Shown piece after piece: positions 45,061 to 57,229 of a DNA stretch of 64,000 bases (position 1 is the first letter of the stretch; every line of letters starts with the position of its first letter). Source of the stretch: Dryobates pubescens (lineage: Eukaryota > Chordata > Aves > Piciformes > Picidae). The position numbers and the translations under genes are program-made. Under the pieces are notes generated by a model. It was not told where the DNA came from and ran no database searches. It worked only from the letters and a program-made list of their open reading frames with translations. The stretch lies in NCBI RefSeq assembly GCF_014839835.1, contig NC_071642.1, positions 10,723,455 to 10,787,454 of the forward strand, written 5' to 3'.

Positions 45061-46398
45061 AGCGCCGGGCACCGGGCAGCCCCCCGCCCCGCTTCGGGGG
45101 TACCCACGTTCCGCGGGCTGGGGCTCCTCCAGCCCCGCTTGGGAGCCGGGCGGCAGCAGCTCCTGGAGCCCCTCCATGGGGTGGGTGCACCGATCTCCGG
45201 ACCCCCAGCAGCAGCTTGCAGCAGAGCAGCCCTTCCTCCTCGGACCCTCTTCCACCTCCTCAGTCCACCCAGCGCAACACAGATGAGAGCCCCATCCCAC
45301 CTGCGCTGCAGAGCTGGCCCCCAGGAACCAGACCCATCCCTGCAGGCATCACCACCCCAAACCACCCTGCTGCCCCTTCCTCCCTGCCCCCGCAGAGCAA
45401 TGGGAGCAGCAGAACAACCCAACCCCAGAAGCTGTCTCCTGCCAGCAGAGATTGTCCCACCTCAGGAGCCTCAGTCTCCAAAACCCCTTTTGTTGGTTGT
45501 TCAAGCAGGAACTGGCAGCTCCTTGTTTCCACCTCTTCCACCACCCAGCTCACACTGTTCCACTCACACCTACACGGGGCACCCCAAGGGAAACCCACAT
45601 TTTCCTCCCCCAAAAGGAGCAGGGAAAAGTGTTCCCTGGGGTGCCGGGCCAGTAAGGAGAGACTCGCCCCACCCCCAGCTGCTTGCTGTCATGGCCAGCC
45701 CTGCTAGTGCTCACAAAGGCTCATCCTGTTCAGAAAAGAGGGACTTTGGGTGAGCAAACCCACTCGTGGGACCACACCCCCCAGCACAGCTGCTGCCCCT
45801 GAAGTGCCATTTTATGGGGAAATGAACCAAAGGAGGTTCCATGGGGGCAGCCCACTCTGCTCCTCTCACCAAGCCTGGCTCTGCTCATCGAGGCTCCCAC
45901 AGCTTGGCAGCCACCTACAGCCAACCCAAACCCAGCCACTGCCCCTGGAGATGAAGGCTCCTGCCCAGAACCATCACTGAAAGCTCCAAAGGGCATCAGG
46001 ATGAGCTCAACGTGAAGGATTCTCTCACCTGTGAGGAGGGGCTGCTGGAGAAGGAAGGGTTGCTGGGGCAGGAAGGAAAGGGGCTGCTGGGTGAGCCCAG
46101 ATGCACCTCATCAGCCCCTAATTAGTGAGTTCAGCCTGTAACAAGGGAGCTCAGGTGCAAAGGAGCAGCCACAGCTGGGCTGGGGGCAGCAGGGAGCCTT
46201 GCTGGGGCATTAAGTGTACCCAGGTGCACTTCATTCTGTAGGGAGGAATCTCTCCCACCCCATGGCAGGACCAAGGGTCCTGCTGCCCACTACTCAGCAC
46301 CCACTGGGGACAGGAGATGGCACAAGGGTGGACACCCTGAGAGAGGACAACCCTCAGGTCCTGAACACAGGGAGAACCTTTGTTGTGGAGATGAAATA
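45061..46398. other. Intergenic GRK5-like - LSM1, no gene seen
   Basis: Unique GC-rich sequence without a recognised exon or CR1. A short TAATTAG-containing segment lies near 46120. Confidence 0.5.
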
Positions 46399-46404
46399 TT
46401 TATT
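46399..46404 (-). terminator. LSM1 polyadenylation signal
   Basis: TTTATT on plus (AATAAA on minus), 310 bp downstream of the LSM1 stop codon. Confidence 0.75.
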
Positions 46405-46713
46405 TACATGGCAAGGAAGAGTCTCACCCAGAGTCAGGTGGGGAGGAAAAAGCAAAAGAACCCAAAGGAGGAGGAGATTTGCCTCCTGCACACCACCGCT
46501 GGTGCTCCCCGGCATGCCTGGCTGCCTCCCCAGCCAGCCTGCAGCCTTCAGGCCTCCTTCTCCACCAGGAGGAACCAAAGGCATGGCACAGCATGCCAGC
46601 AGTGATCTGTGCCCAGAAAACACACCCTGAAAATCCAGACCCCCCTCTTTCCACAGGGGATCACAGGGCAGCCCTGGCTGTGCCGCAGAGGACAGGTCCA
46701 AGGGGCAGCAGGT

Positions 46714-48549
46714 TCAGTACTCGTCCAGGGTGTCTGCCCGGGGCACCGCCAGGCCACGCTCCTTCAGTGCCTGCACCTTCAGCTTCTCTGACTCCTGCTT
46801 GGCCTGCTGCTCCACACGCTGCTCCTCCAGGATCTCCTCGATGGAGACCTGCTGCAGAGGTGTGTCGCTCTCCTTCTCCAGGTCCTGCCAGACAAACAGC
46901 TCTCTGAGCGCCTGCCGACGGCCAGGACGCGCAGCTCGTGGCATGCTCCGGGCACAGCTGTGCCCGTGGGGCAGCTCAGGGACAGAGGTCTCCTCTGCCA
47001 TGCACAGATGGACACCCAGCTCCAGTGTCCACCTCAGAAGTGCTGCTAGGCATCATAGAATTGTCAGGGTTGGAAGGGGCCTCACGGCTCAGCCAGTTCC
47101 AACCCCCTGCCATGGGCAGGGACACCTCACACCACAGCAGGTTGCTCACAGCCACCTCCAGCCTGGCTGCAAACACCTCCAGGGATGAGGCTTCCACCAC
47201 CTCCCTGGGCAACCTGTGCCAGGCTCTCACCACCCTCGGGGGGAAGAGCTTCTTCCTAACAACCAATCTGAATCTCCCCACTTCTAGCTTTGCTCCATCC
47301 CCCCCAGTCCTATCACTCCCTGACACCCTCAAAAGTCCCTCCCCAGCTTTCCTGTAGCCCACTTCAGATGCTGGAAGGCCACAATAAGGTCTCCTCAGAG
47401 CCTTTTCTTCTCCAGACTGAATAGTCACCACAAACCCCACCAGCTCCATCCTAGACCACAGCAGAGCAGCTGCCAGGGGCTGGCAGGAGGCAGGGTGCTG
47501 ACAGGGCACGGGCAGGGGGCAGGCAGGAGCTGCTTACTTACTATTTCCCCCAGCAGAACCACGTTCTCTCCTCTCACAACAAAGATGCCTCGAGGGATGT
47601 CTCCATACTTCTTGCCCACGTGGATGCGTTCCACAGTCTGGTGCAGCACCAAGTTCGCTGCAGCAGTCGAGAGGGAGGGAAAAATCATCCACGTTTTGAT
47701 GTGTTTTTAAGCTGTGAAGAACAACTCAGCCACCCAGCTAGGCAGAAAGCCCAAGACCCGCAGCGGCACTGCTGCTCTCACACCTCCTGGTGGCTCCTCT
47801 AAGCCCATCGCTGAAGCCCCACCCAACCCAAACTCCCTCTTTACCATTCAGCCACCCTTTGAGAACGGAGCTGCCCGACGGGCACAGAAGCATCACCCAG
47901 CTCATGTGAATGGGTACCATAGGGCTCTCCTCTTCCTCCTCCTCCCTCCTGCTCATTGACACGGCTGGCACCGGAGTGCATCCAAAGCCCAGCCTAAAAC
48001 CTCCCGCAGCCCCCAGGGCAGCCGTACCGAACTGGTCGATGCTGCGCAGGTACCCAATGAGCGTCCGGCCGTCCCGCAGCAGGACCAGATGCTTCTCTGG
48101 GGAAGATAATAAAGAAGGATAAGGGAAGGGGGTCGGACACGAGTGGGTATTAACATGCCCCCCGGACTCCGAATATAGCGTGGGGAAAACAGGGATGTGG
48201 GGTCTCCGGCACCGTGGAGAGGTGCGAGGACAGTATCCGAGGAGCCCCAGGCGGGACGGGTGCCCAGGGTGGGGGCAGCATCCCTACGGAAAGAGGGGGC
48301 TTGCCCTCAGCGAGGAGCGACACCCGCGGGGAACAGGGGGTCCAGAACCCAAGGAAGCAGCACCCACGGGCAACTGGCGGTCTAGAGCAACCAGAGAGCA
48401 ACACCCGCAGGGAGTGGGGAGGGTCCAGGCCCCACCGGAGAGCGGCACCCACGGGGAACAGGAGGTACCCGCCGCCCCACGGAGCCCCGGACAGGGCACT
48501 CACTGTCGATGTCCTGAATGAGGCTGGCTGTGCCAGGCATGTAGTTCAT
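46714..48549 (-). CDS. LSM1: LSM1, Sm-like protein of the cytoplasmic LSM1-7 ring
   Basis: Four exons (minus): 48549-48504, 48096-48028, 47657-47542, 46884-46714. They give 133 residues, the same length as human LSM1. MNYMPGTASLIQDIDKKHLV begins the Sm1 motif (VLLRDGRTLIGYLRSIDQFA), followed by NLVLHQTVERIHVGKKYGD and Sm2 (RGIFVVRGENVVLLGEI). The acidic helical C-terminal extension (VSIEEILEEQRVEQQAKQE ... PRADTLDEY) is specific to LSM1. The LSM1-7 ring binds oligoadenylated 3' ends with PAT1 and promotes decapping and 5'-3' decay in P-bodies. It shares a 261-bp head-to-head promoter with BAG4. Intron 3 contains a reverse CR1. Confidence 0.97.
47050..47425 (-). mobile_element. CR1 3'-end fragment in LSM1 intron 3
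   Basis: CATAGAATTGTCAGGGTTGG through GGGCAACCTGTGCCAGGCTC. Same subfamily as 17140-17505 and 33780-34090, in the LSM1 sense direction. Confidence 0.9.
48270..48490. repeat. Degenerate 50-60-bp repeat in LSM1 intron 1
   Basis: Blocks such as AGCGACACCCGCGGGGAACA, AGCAGCACCCACGGGCAACT and AGCGGCACCCACGGGGAACA recur about four to five times with drift. Confidence 0.7.
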
Positions 48550-48810
48550 GGTGCCGCCGCGCTGCCCCCAGCGGAAGCACCGCCATGCGCCGGTGCCGCC
48601 GGTGCTACCGCCCCGGAACCGCCCCGCAAGCGCCAGGAGGGGCCCACCCTGGCACCGCCCCTTTAAGCCTAGGCGGGAGGGGTTGCGCGCGGAGCTGCCG
48701 CCGATTGGTCAAGGCCGGCGGGACCCATCCCGCTGATTGGGCGGAGCGGCGGGCGGTGGCCATTGGTGGCGGGAAGGGGCGGGGCGGCGGGAAGGGGCGG
48801 GGCGGCGGCC
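48550..48810. promoter_or_regulatory. Bidirectional CpG promoter of LSM1 and BAG4
   Basis: The 261 bp between the two start codons contain three inverted CCAAT boxes (ATTGG near 48704, 48737 and 48762, about 25-33 bp apart), which suits NF-Y. Two near-identical GAAGGGGCGGGGCGGCGG GC boxes lie just before BAG4. No TATA box is seen. The layout is typical of a divergent housekeeping promoter. Confidence 0.85.
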
Positions 48811-51800
48811 ATGGAGCCCCGGGGCCGTGCCGCCGAGCGGGGCCCGCCGTGGCCTCCCGAGTCCTCCCGCCCGCTGGCGGCGCAGGTAACGGCGGCAACG
48901 GCGAGAAGGCGGCGGGTGGGAGGAGGCTGCCCCGGTGCTGGGTCGCGGACCGAATCGCCGGGGCTGGAGCTCACCTGCTGCCCCTCCTGGGGATGGCCGG
49001 GCCGGGGTCGGGACCGAGGGTCGTTGCAGGCTGCCCACCGGGGCCGTCCAGCGAAGGCAGGGCGGGGCAAGTCTTCAGCCCTTCTCTCAGCCTCCGCTAT
49101 GAACGGGAATTCCCTATATTACAGACGTGCCCGGGACGGTTCCGCCACCCGGGCAGGGCAGCGTCGGGGGGCGCGGGGGGGACGGAGCCGGCTGGACCGG
49201 CCAGCTCTGCGCGACCGGTGCCGGTTACCCCAAAATACACGGAGACGAGTCGCAGGGATACCATACCGAGCCTGGTCTTTAGTCCCAACTCTTGCCTGCT
49301 AAAGTCCGGGCTGTTGATTTATCCGGCTTGTTTATCCGCCCGGTTTCGTTACCGATCCGCTTTCTTCATCCTTCTCTGCTCTCGGAGGGGCTCTCCAGAG
49401 GGTCTCTTTGCTTGCAAAATCTGCTCTGCTCCCCTCCACGCGGGGCTTTAACGGAATAAACCCACGTGAAACCGTGGCCGTGGGCAAGGTTTACCTTGCT
49501 CTGCAGCTCAAGGTGACGTTTCTGGGGCAGGTGTTTTAGCGGGGAGCTGGCCTGGGAAACGCCAGCGGCTTTGGCTGGTTTGGTGCTGAGGTGGCTGGGG
49601 AGGGCTGGGTGTCACTGCTGAGCCGGTGCTGGTGAAGCAGCCCTTCACCGACACACAGGAGCTGCTGCTGCCCTGGTGTGAGCGTGGGGCTGCCAGTCCC
49701 TGCCACGTCCCCCCAGCCTCCCAAGGCATGGCCGAAGGCGCCACACAAGCTGTGGCATTTGTAGACAGACCCAGCAGTGGGCAGGAGCTGGCAGCACCAG
49801 GACAGAGCAAGGAAAAAGGCACCACGGGCGCCTCTGTGCCCCAGTCCTGTGACTTGCTCCTCCCAGAGCCGTTGTCTGTGGAGTTTATTGCAGCAATAGC
49901 TTTTGGGTTTGGGGGTGGTTGTGCAAATCCCACGTCAGGAGAAAGGCTTTGCCCTTTCCAAAGAGCTTTTTTGCTGTCCAGACATAACTGGTGTGTTCTA
50001 ATCCCACGGGCTGTGCAGGTCTGATCCAGCTCTTTCATCAGCCCCAGCATGCAGGGGGTACAATCTCCCCTCCATGAAACCCCTCCTGGGCTAAAATCTG
50101 CTTTGCCCAACATTCTGTGAGCTCCTGAAAGCCTGACTCCGAGCTGTGGGGTTACAGATAGAAGCTCAGGCTCAATATCCATTGGATGCAAAGGGCAAAG
50201 CCTTACAAGAGCTCTGGATGTGTCACTCAAATCCCCAAGTTCCCAGGGCCACAGCAGATCTGAGCACCCCACTCCCCAGGCTCCAGAACTGGTAGATCTT
50301 AGACACTCACATCGTTGCTGCTTGCAGGCTGAGAGGACCCTTCCTGAAGTGTTCTACACCAAGGTGCTGGCTGTGAGGAGCTGGCTGTGTGCTTCTGAGC
50401 TGTGCATGAAGCAGGGTTGGCTTTGGTGTATCACATCTCTTCCCAGACAGATTTCCCCCTTGTACTTCCTCAGCACTGTGAGGGGGGCAGCAGGGGCAAG
50501 GTGTGAGGGGGGCAGCAGGGGCAAGGTGTGAGGGGGCAGCTGTTGATGGCTAGCTGTTGAAAGCAACATTAGGAGCAGGGAAAGCTGAAAGTGGGGCAGA
50601 TCAGCCTGGGCATGAAGGAGCCCCCGGTTCAACTCTGCAGTAAGGGTCAGTCCTCTTTGCCTGGCTGCTGCTGGGCCGGGTGGAGCCCCTCTGCCCCACC
50701 TCCGTGTCCCATCGCCTGTCCTCTGCTCTTCCCTCCTGCCCAGGTGATGGATTCTCCCTATGCAAATGGAGCCTACACGCCCCCGTACCCAGCAGCTCCC
50801 AGTGCTGCCCCCCACTACGCCAGCCTGCCACAGCCACGGGGGTACTACTGCTCGGGAGCCCCCTACCCCACGGAGCCCACGGGCATGTACCGGCCCCCGT
50901 CGCCTGCTCCCCCCTGGAGCTATGCCCCCCAGGACTGCCCCACTGAAAGGTCCTCTCTCCGCAGGCAGCAGGTTCCTGGCTACTCCCCGCCTCAGGTAAG
51001 TGGTGCCTGAGCACCCACCAGCGCCCTTCCCAGTCCAGATGTGGATGCAGCTGCTGGGATCGGGGTTCCTGGGGGCACAGCCATTTGTTTTCTGGGACCA
51101 GAGCAGAGGGGGAGCCTGCAGTGCCTGCTCTGATGGATCTGTGGTGGCTGCTGTGCCTCCAGCAGCTCGCCCTGCCTGGTTTCACTGTCACACCTGGTGG
51201 TCACCCTGTTCCCCAGAGGCTCCAGGCTTCTGGAAAGCAGGAGCTGGGCAGCAGGCCTGATGCTGTGGCTGTTCCCAGGGCTGTCTGGAGGGAGGGGTGC
51301 TGGGAGTGACTCTGGGGATAACATCTGTTCCTCTCTCCTTGCAGACCCCAGGAATGCCCATCCCACAGTATCCATATGGAGACAACAATCCAGGGATCAC
51401 AGCCCAGGGGCCTCCACCACAGCCCAGACCCCCAGAGGACTCCTGGGCCCCCCCCACTGCCTATGGGGTGCAGCCACGTTATGGGTGGCACACAGCCCCG
51501 GGGCATGGGAACCCCTTTGTCTCTGAATCCCACTCACCCTGGGCTGCCAGTGGGGCTCCTGCCCACCCTCCTGCCTGGGACCCAAAGGTAAGTGCCCCTG
51601 CTGCAGTCAGACCTCCATAGCTTCCCTCAAATCCCTCCTCTGTCTCCTGGGAATGGCCTTTTCAGCAGGCACAGTCAGCTCAGGTAAGATCAAAGCAGCA
51701 GCTATCCAGCAAAGTCTCCTCTTTGCATACAGGAGCCCCAAATCCAGAAAGGTACCAGAGATAACCAGACAGCCCAGGGCAGCTCTTGAGATGGGTCAGA

Positions 51801-52797
51801 ACTTGTCTTGCTTGTCCAACTCCTCTCCCAAGCAGCAGAGTCAGAAATGCTCCAGCACAGTGTGGGACTAAGCTGCAGGTCACTTGGGAGACCTGAGGAT
51901 TGCTCTGCAAGTGCTGGTTTGGGGCACAGGGAGTGTGTGAGGCAACAGCTGGAAGGAAATGAGGCATTTGGTGGGGTCTGTTCACCTCAGCTGTCCCTGG
52001 GTTTGCTCAGGAGTCAAATGACTCTGCAGAGGTCCTGTGTCCCTCCCAGGGACTCTTGCAGAAAGCAGCCCACGGGGTGGCAGCCCACGGGGTGGCAGCC
52101 CACGGGGACATGCTGTGTTATGGCCTCCTGGTGTGTGACAGCCCAGAAAATGCTGCCCAGATCCCTGGGGAATGCCCTGCCTGACCCAGCCTGCCCTGCC
52201 CTCCCTGGCATGCAAGTCACAGGGTCCCTGCTGCCCTTTGAAGGCAGGAGGAGCTCAGACCCCTTGGCTCTAAGGGAGATGCACTGAGAGATCTCTTTCT
52301 CCTCCTTCCAGCTGCAGGATTATGACAAACCTGAGCAAGGCACCAACCACCACAGCTACTACTCCGATGTCAACCAGCAGCACTCTGGGACAATCAGTGA
52401 CCAGAGGCCAGGCAGCACCAAGCCAGCCCCCTGCAAGGCCAAGGTGCAGTACAGCGCCCAGCCCCAGCTGTACGAGGCGGCGCCTCGCAAGCCTGCGGCT
52501 GGCAGCAGGGAGGTTGGCTTCAGACCTGCTGAGCAGCCCTCCCCCCACGTCCAGCCAGAGATTCAGAGGGTCCTCCAGGTCATGGGGGAGGCTGAACAGC
52601 TGGAGCAAGAGGTGGATGAGTTTGTAGGGAGAAAGACAGACAAAGCCTACCGGCTGCTGGAGGAGATGCTGACCAAGCTGCTGCTGGAGCTGGATTCCAT
52701 CGAGACCGGCGGCCAGGACACTGTTAGGCAGGCCAGGAAGGAGTCTGTCCACAGAGTCCAGGCCATACTGGAAAAACTGGAAAGAAAGGGACTGTGA
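48811..52797 (+). CDS. BAG4: BAG4 (SODD), BAG-domain co-chaperone
   Basis: Four exons found: 48811-48885, 50744-50995, 51345-51587, 52312-52797. Phases agree and give 351 residues (human 457). The start has an excellent context (GCGGCCATGG). A Pro/Tyr/Gly-rich disordered region (SPYANGAYTPPYPAAP, MPIPQYPYGDNNPG, EDSWAPPTAYG) precedes the C-terminal BAG domain (about 270-350: VLQVMGEAEQLEQEVDEFVG, KTDKAYRLLEEMLTKLLLEL, GGQDTVRQARKE). BAG4 binds the HSP70 ATPase domain as a nucleotide-exchange factor and, in mammals, silences the death domains of TNFR1 and DR3. The N-terminal part is far shorter than in human and human exon 2 (around SYNSNYWNST) was not found in intron 1. Either it is lost or diverged, or an undetected exon exists. 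Confidence 0.92.
48886..50743 (+). other. BAG4 intron 1
   Basis: 1.86 kb. Its first 500 bp continue the CpG island. A 23-bp unit (GTGAGGGGGGCAGCAGGGGC) is tandemly repeated at about 50478-50535. No CR1 and no recognisable extra BAG4 exon were seen. Confidence 0.7.
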
Positions 52798-53680
52798 AAG
52801 CACATCAGCCACGGCACACAGCCTGCTGGTGAGGTTCCAGAGAGGTTTAGCTCTGGTGAATCTCAGCTCTTTTCTGCCTGCGCACTCTTGGCAGTGGAAC
52901 AGCAATAAGCCCCAAAGTTAAAGACAAAACCACCACAAAATGAAACAAAACCACCAAAATACCCCCCCCGAAACCCAGCCCCACCCAAAAAAGCCCCAGA
53001 CAACTTGGCAGTGGAGAAACAATGAGGGGGCTGAAGCAGCAGACCGAGTGGTTTGTTCCAGGCTTTGGAAAAGCAGAACCACCTGAGGTGCTGCAGCTGC
53101 AGAGGTTTCCCTGGGGATCTGCATCCTCCTCAGCAGCAGGAAGAAAATCCCTGTACAGAGTTCCCCAAACCAGCCTGTAGGTGCCTCCTGCAGCCACAGC
53201 AGTTCTCTGAACAGCCCAAGTGCTTGTCAGATGTGGTCACCACAGCAGCACCACTACACACAGCCACTCACTAAGGCTTTGGGCTCCTCACTCACTGCCT
53301 TTGTGTTCAGCTTCCTCACCATCAAACCCTGCATTGTGCTGGGCTTGGGGCTGGTTTTGGTGCTGGGACCATGCTGGCAGCCCAGCAGTGCAAGCAGCTG
53401 TCACCTTCTGCTGTTCCTCCCGTCATGAAGTCTGTGGACAAAGGAGCACAGCCTGGAGATCTCAGCTCTGCAGCTGGAAAGGAGAGGGAGATGCAGAGGG
53501 AACCCCCAAGCAGCTGGATGCTTGGAAATGCTTCCCAGGGTACAAGCTTCACTTTTGTTTGTGATGTCCTCCCACAGGCTGCAGGGCTGTGCTGGTGGCA
53601 CTGCAGAGGGAACAGCTCAACCTGCTGTTAACCTCCTGGTTCAGACATGCTTGGTGAGTCATTGCTGTGTCTGATGAGAT

Positions 53681-53686
53681 AATAAA
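53681..53686 (+). terminator. BAG4 polyadenylation signal
   Basis: AATAAA 884 bp after the BAG4 stop. The 3' UTR (52798 onward) contains an A/C-rich simple stretch at about 52920-53000. Confidence 0.65.
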
Positions 53687-53844
53687 CCCCAACGACTTTT
53701 AAGTGTAATTTTGTAATTAAGATGTCTCAAAGCCTCTTTTCTTGACAAAGAAGTTGTGGGGAGGGTTGGGTAATGTAGACCTGCAGAGCTGCCTGGGACC
53801 AAAACAGCAGCCAGGCTGTCTGTGTGGCAGAGCCAGGGAGGTAG

Positions 53845-54255
53845 AGTCATGGAGCTGCTGGGGTTGGAAGAGACATTGGAGAGCATCAAGCCCAACCTCT
53901 CACCCAGAGCTCACAATGCCACCAGTGCTGCTGAGCCACTGCCACTGGGCCATGGCCCTCAGCACCACATCCAGGTGGCTTTGAAACACTCTCCAGGGAT
54001 GGGGACTCCGTCGCCTCCCTGGGCAGCCTGTGCCACCCCTTGACCGCTCTGGCAGCAAAGAAATTTTTCCTCCTCTCCAACATAACCTTCCCCTGGCACA
54101 ATTTCAGGCTATTGCCTCTCCTTCTATCACCTGGTCCTAGGGAGAAGAGACCAACCCCCACCTCACTGCAACCTCCCTTCAGGGAGCTGTAGAGAGCAAG
54201 GAGGTCTCCCCTCAGCCTCATTGTTTCCAGCCTGAACACTCCCAGGTCTCTCAGT
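53845..54255 (-). mobile_element. CR1 3'-end fragment
   Basis: AGTCATGGAGCTGCTGGGGT through GGCAGCCTGTGCCACCCCTT to a TCTCCCCTCAGCCTC end. Reverse orientation, about 400 bp. Confidence 0.92.
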
Positions 54256-56549
54256 TACCCCTGAGGGTGCTTGAGTGAGGGGTGCTGGGGTTCAGTGGCC
54301 TCCTGAGTGGTGCAGATGCTTCAGGAGCCTCCAGCCCTGGTTCTAGGGCTGGTGGCTGTGTTGTGGAAGGGGTGAGGCCTGACCCTGCTCTCTGGGGGCT
54401 GATGGGCAGCTGATGTCCTGAAGGCACCCAGCAGATGCCACCTCATTCCCAGACGGAGCTGCATGTATAGCACTGACCTTTGCAGGCAGTTGGACGTGTC
54501 CAGGGTCACATGTGGTGGTCAGGCTGCAGAATTGGCCAGGCCCAGGCTGAGCCAGGAGACAGCTGAATGTCCTGAGACAGGGAAATGCTTCCTTGCTCTT
54601 TTATTTCATCCTCTTGCCAGGCAGAGAGCAGCCAGGCTGAGCTGTCCCTGCTTCAGGAAACCTGATGGGTGCTTTACTGGGAGAGAAAGCAGATCACAAT
54701 GAACAGCACAGAGCAGTGGCCCTGCCCCAGTCAATGTCACCTTTCTCTCTCTCTGACAAAGGCAGCAGTGTCAGCAGCATCTCCAGGAATTCATCCTGCT
54801 TGGGGGTGTTTCTCGCTGCAAAAAACCAAACCAGTGGTGGCAGGGATGGTGCCCACAGAGCAGCCTCATTGCTGGGGCTCTTTACACCCAGAGGGATGAG
54901 GAGCAGCAGCACTCTGGTGTTCTTTGTGCTCCCATGAGAGGGGAAGCTCAGGGGGAGGGTGCTGGAGATGCAGGAGGGGAGACCAACCTCTGCTGCAGGG
55001 CTCCTTGGCGCTCAGGCATGGATGAGCTCTGAGACCGGCAGCACCTGGCTTGGAGGCTCCTTTCTGCTAGAGGCAGAGGCAGTCTGGTCCTCCTGCTGGG
55101 GAGTGGAGCCAGCCCTGACTCCAAGTGTGACCACCCCACCCCCTTCTGGGGCTGGCCCCGAGTCCAGGCCACGGCCTGCCCACAGCTGTGCTCTCGAGGG
55201 AATTACCAAAGCTCATTTCTTCCTCTTCCCCTACATTTGTTTTCCCATTTGGGTGGTTGCTGCAGGAGATGTTGCAAGCCCTGCTGCAGCAGAGAAAGTG
55301 ACACCATCCAGCTTCTCAACAGTGACTTCTGCAGCAGGGAGAGCTGCTGGAGCTGTGAGGGACAGCTCACGGTGCAGGCAGTCTCCCTTCCCCCCTCTCT
55401 TGACAGCAGGGTCTGCCCTGCCCAATCAATCCCTCCTCACAGAAGCACACCAAAACAGCCTTCACAGCTCCTGCTGCTGCTGCCCCTTGAGTCAGGTGGG
55501 TGGCAAAGGGGACACTGATGGTGTCAGCCCTGCTGCCTTCGCGAGGCTGTGGCACGAGCAGAAGCGCTGCAGCAAAGTCTCTGCTCACTGGCACATGAAA
55601 AGCAGCAGCCAGTCTGGATCAGGCTGGAATCTGCAGAGCTGGCCCAAACTTTTCTGTTCTGTGTTTGTTTCAGCAGCAAGAAGCTCCCCAGGACCAACCC
55701 AGCATTGTTCACAGCATCCTGTTCGCTCCAGTGCTGGCTTCCCCGCGCCGCCGGTTGCCAGGGGGAAGGAGGTGAGCAGGTTCCAGGCGGTGTGAGGAGG
55801 AGTGTGGAGGGATCCTACCCCTTGCAAACTCAGCAGCACTGCAATGCAGTCAGCCAGGAGAGGAGAAAAAAAACACAACCCAACCCAACCAACCCACCCA
55901 GCACTCAGCTGCTGCATCACCAATGCTCTGTGGACTGGCACAAAGGTCTCCTGCTGTGGGGATGTGGTAAGGACACTTCCACCTGCTCCAAAGGGAAAAC
56001 AGAGCGTGTACCTGGCACTGCAGCCAGACACGAGCCAGGAGGGGGAGGGGGGAGGTGAGTTTCTTCCCTGGTGTGTTGGTGCTGAGCCTGTCCAGGTGAT
56101 GTATTCCCATACAGCATTTCCTCTTCCAGAGGTCTAAGTGTGGGAGGGACCTGGCAGAGGCTGATGGAAACCTCCAGCACATGGAGGGATGTTACCAAGT
56201 GGGCTGAAGGGGCGGGTGCCACACAGGGGTCTGGCTGGCAGAACAGCTCTGAGGGTGGATTTGGCTGCCTGGGATGTGTCTGAGTCCCTTGGGACGGTGG
56301 TGGGGTTGATGTGCTCCCCCCAAAGCCGAGTCAGGGATCAGGACAAACCTTCCACTGGATCCCATAGAGATTCCTGCTGACGTAACCACAGCCATCCTCA
56401 CCACCTCCCCTCCTCTCAGAGCAGGACCAAAGTGGGTCAGGGCTTGGCTGGTGCCTGGAAGGAGAGAGAAGCTGTGACAGCAGCGAGCTGGCATGGGCCA
56501 GGCTGCACAGACATGGGGTGCAGCCATGTGCTCCATGGGTGCAAAACGT
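54256..56549. other. Intergenic BAG4 - DDHD2, no gene seen
   Basis: No exon, CR1 or long tandem repeat is recognised. An AACCCAACCCAACC-like short simple stretch occurs at about 55875-55900. Confidence 0.5.
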
Positions 56550-56559
56550 GGGGGTGGGG

Positions 56560-56665
56560 GTTAGCACTTCTGGCCATGCCTGGTGGTCTTAGGCCAACAG
56601 TTGGACTTGATGATCCTAAAGGTCTTTAGCAACCAAAACTGTTTAACAATTCTAGGATTCAACCT
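56560..56665 (+). mobile_element. CR1 extreme 3' end
   Basis: GGTGGTCTTAGGCC, TTGGACTTGATGATCCTAAA and AACTGTTTAACAATTCTAGG match the terminus of a CR1 tail. Confidence 0.75.
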
Positions 56666-56965
56666 CCCCAGCCAGTAACCACCATGGTGGAGGGAAGCAC
56701 TGGGAGGGCAGTTCCTGGCACCTGGTGGCTCTCACAGCACACACACCCCCCTACCCCCCCCAGATTAGGGAGCCTGACTCTGTTCACCCTGAGGCTGAGC
56801 CCTACAGAAACCAAACTCTTCTCCTGGGGTTGCCTCTTGCTTCTCCACCGCGGGAAGAGAGTTTCTCAAACCCCCACCCAGGCCAAAAGGGGCAGGGACA
56901 GAACAAACCCTCAGCCAGGGCTCTGCTGCAGAGCACCCACTGCTCAAGTGCCTGCCCGTGGGAGG

Positions 56966-57038
56966 CAGCCAGCACCCTGCCCAGGCTGTGCACCCTGCCC
57001 AGGCTGTGCACCCTGCCCAGGCTGTGCACCCTGCCCGC
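56966..57038. repeat. 17-bp tandem repeat, 4 copies
   Basis: CACCCTGCCCAGGCTGTG repeated head to tail, the last copy incomplete. Confidence 0.9.
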
Positions 57039-57229
57039 CTGCATCCGGCTCAGGGCCCTAATGAGCTGCCCCAGGGCAAAGCTCAGGCGAGAGAGGCCTC
57101 ATTAGCACTGGCATCACCTGCCCCGATGGTGTTTGGGCACCAACCCATGTGGGCCTCTGCCAGCTGTGAGGGCTGCAACACCCTCCCCAGAGCTGCAGGC
57201 AGGGACTGCAAGCAGAGGCTTCTTACACG

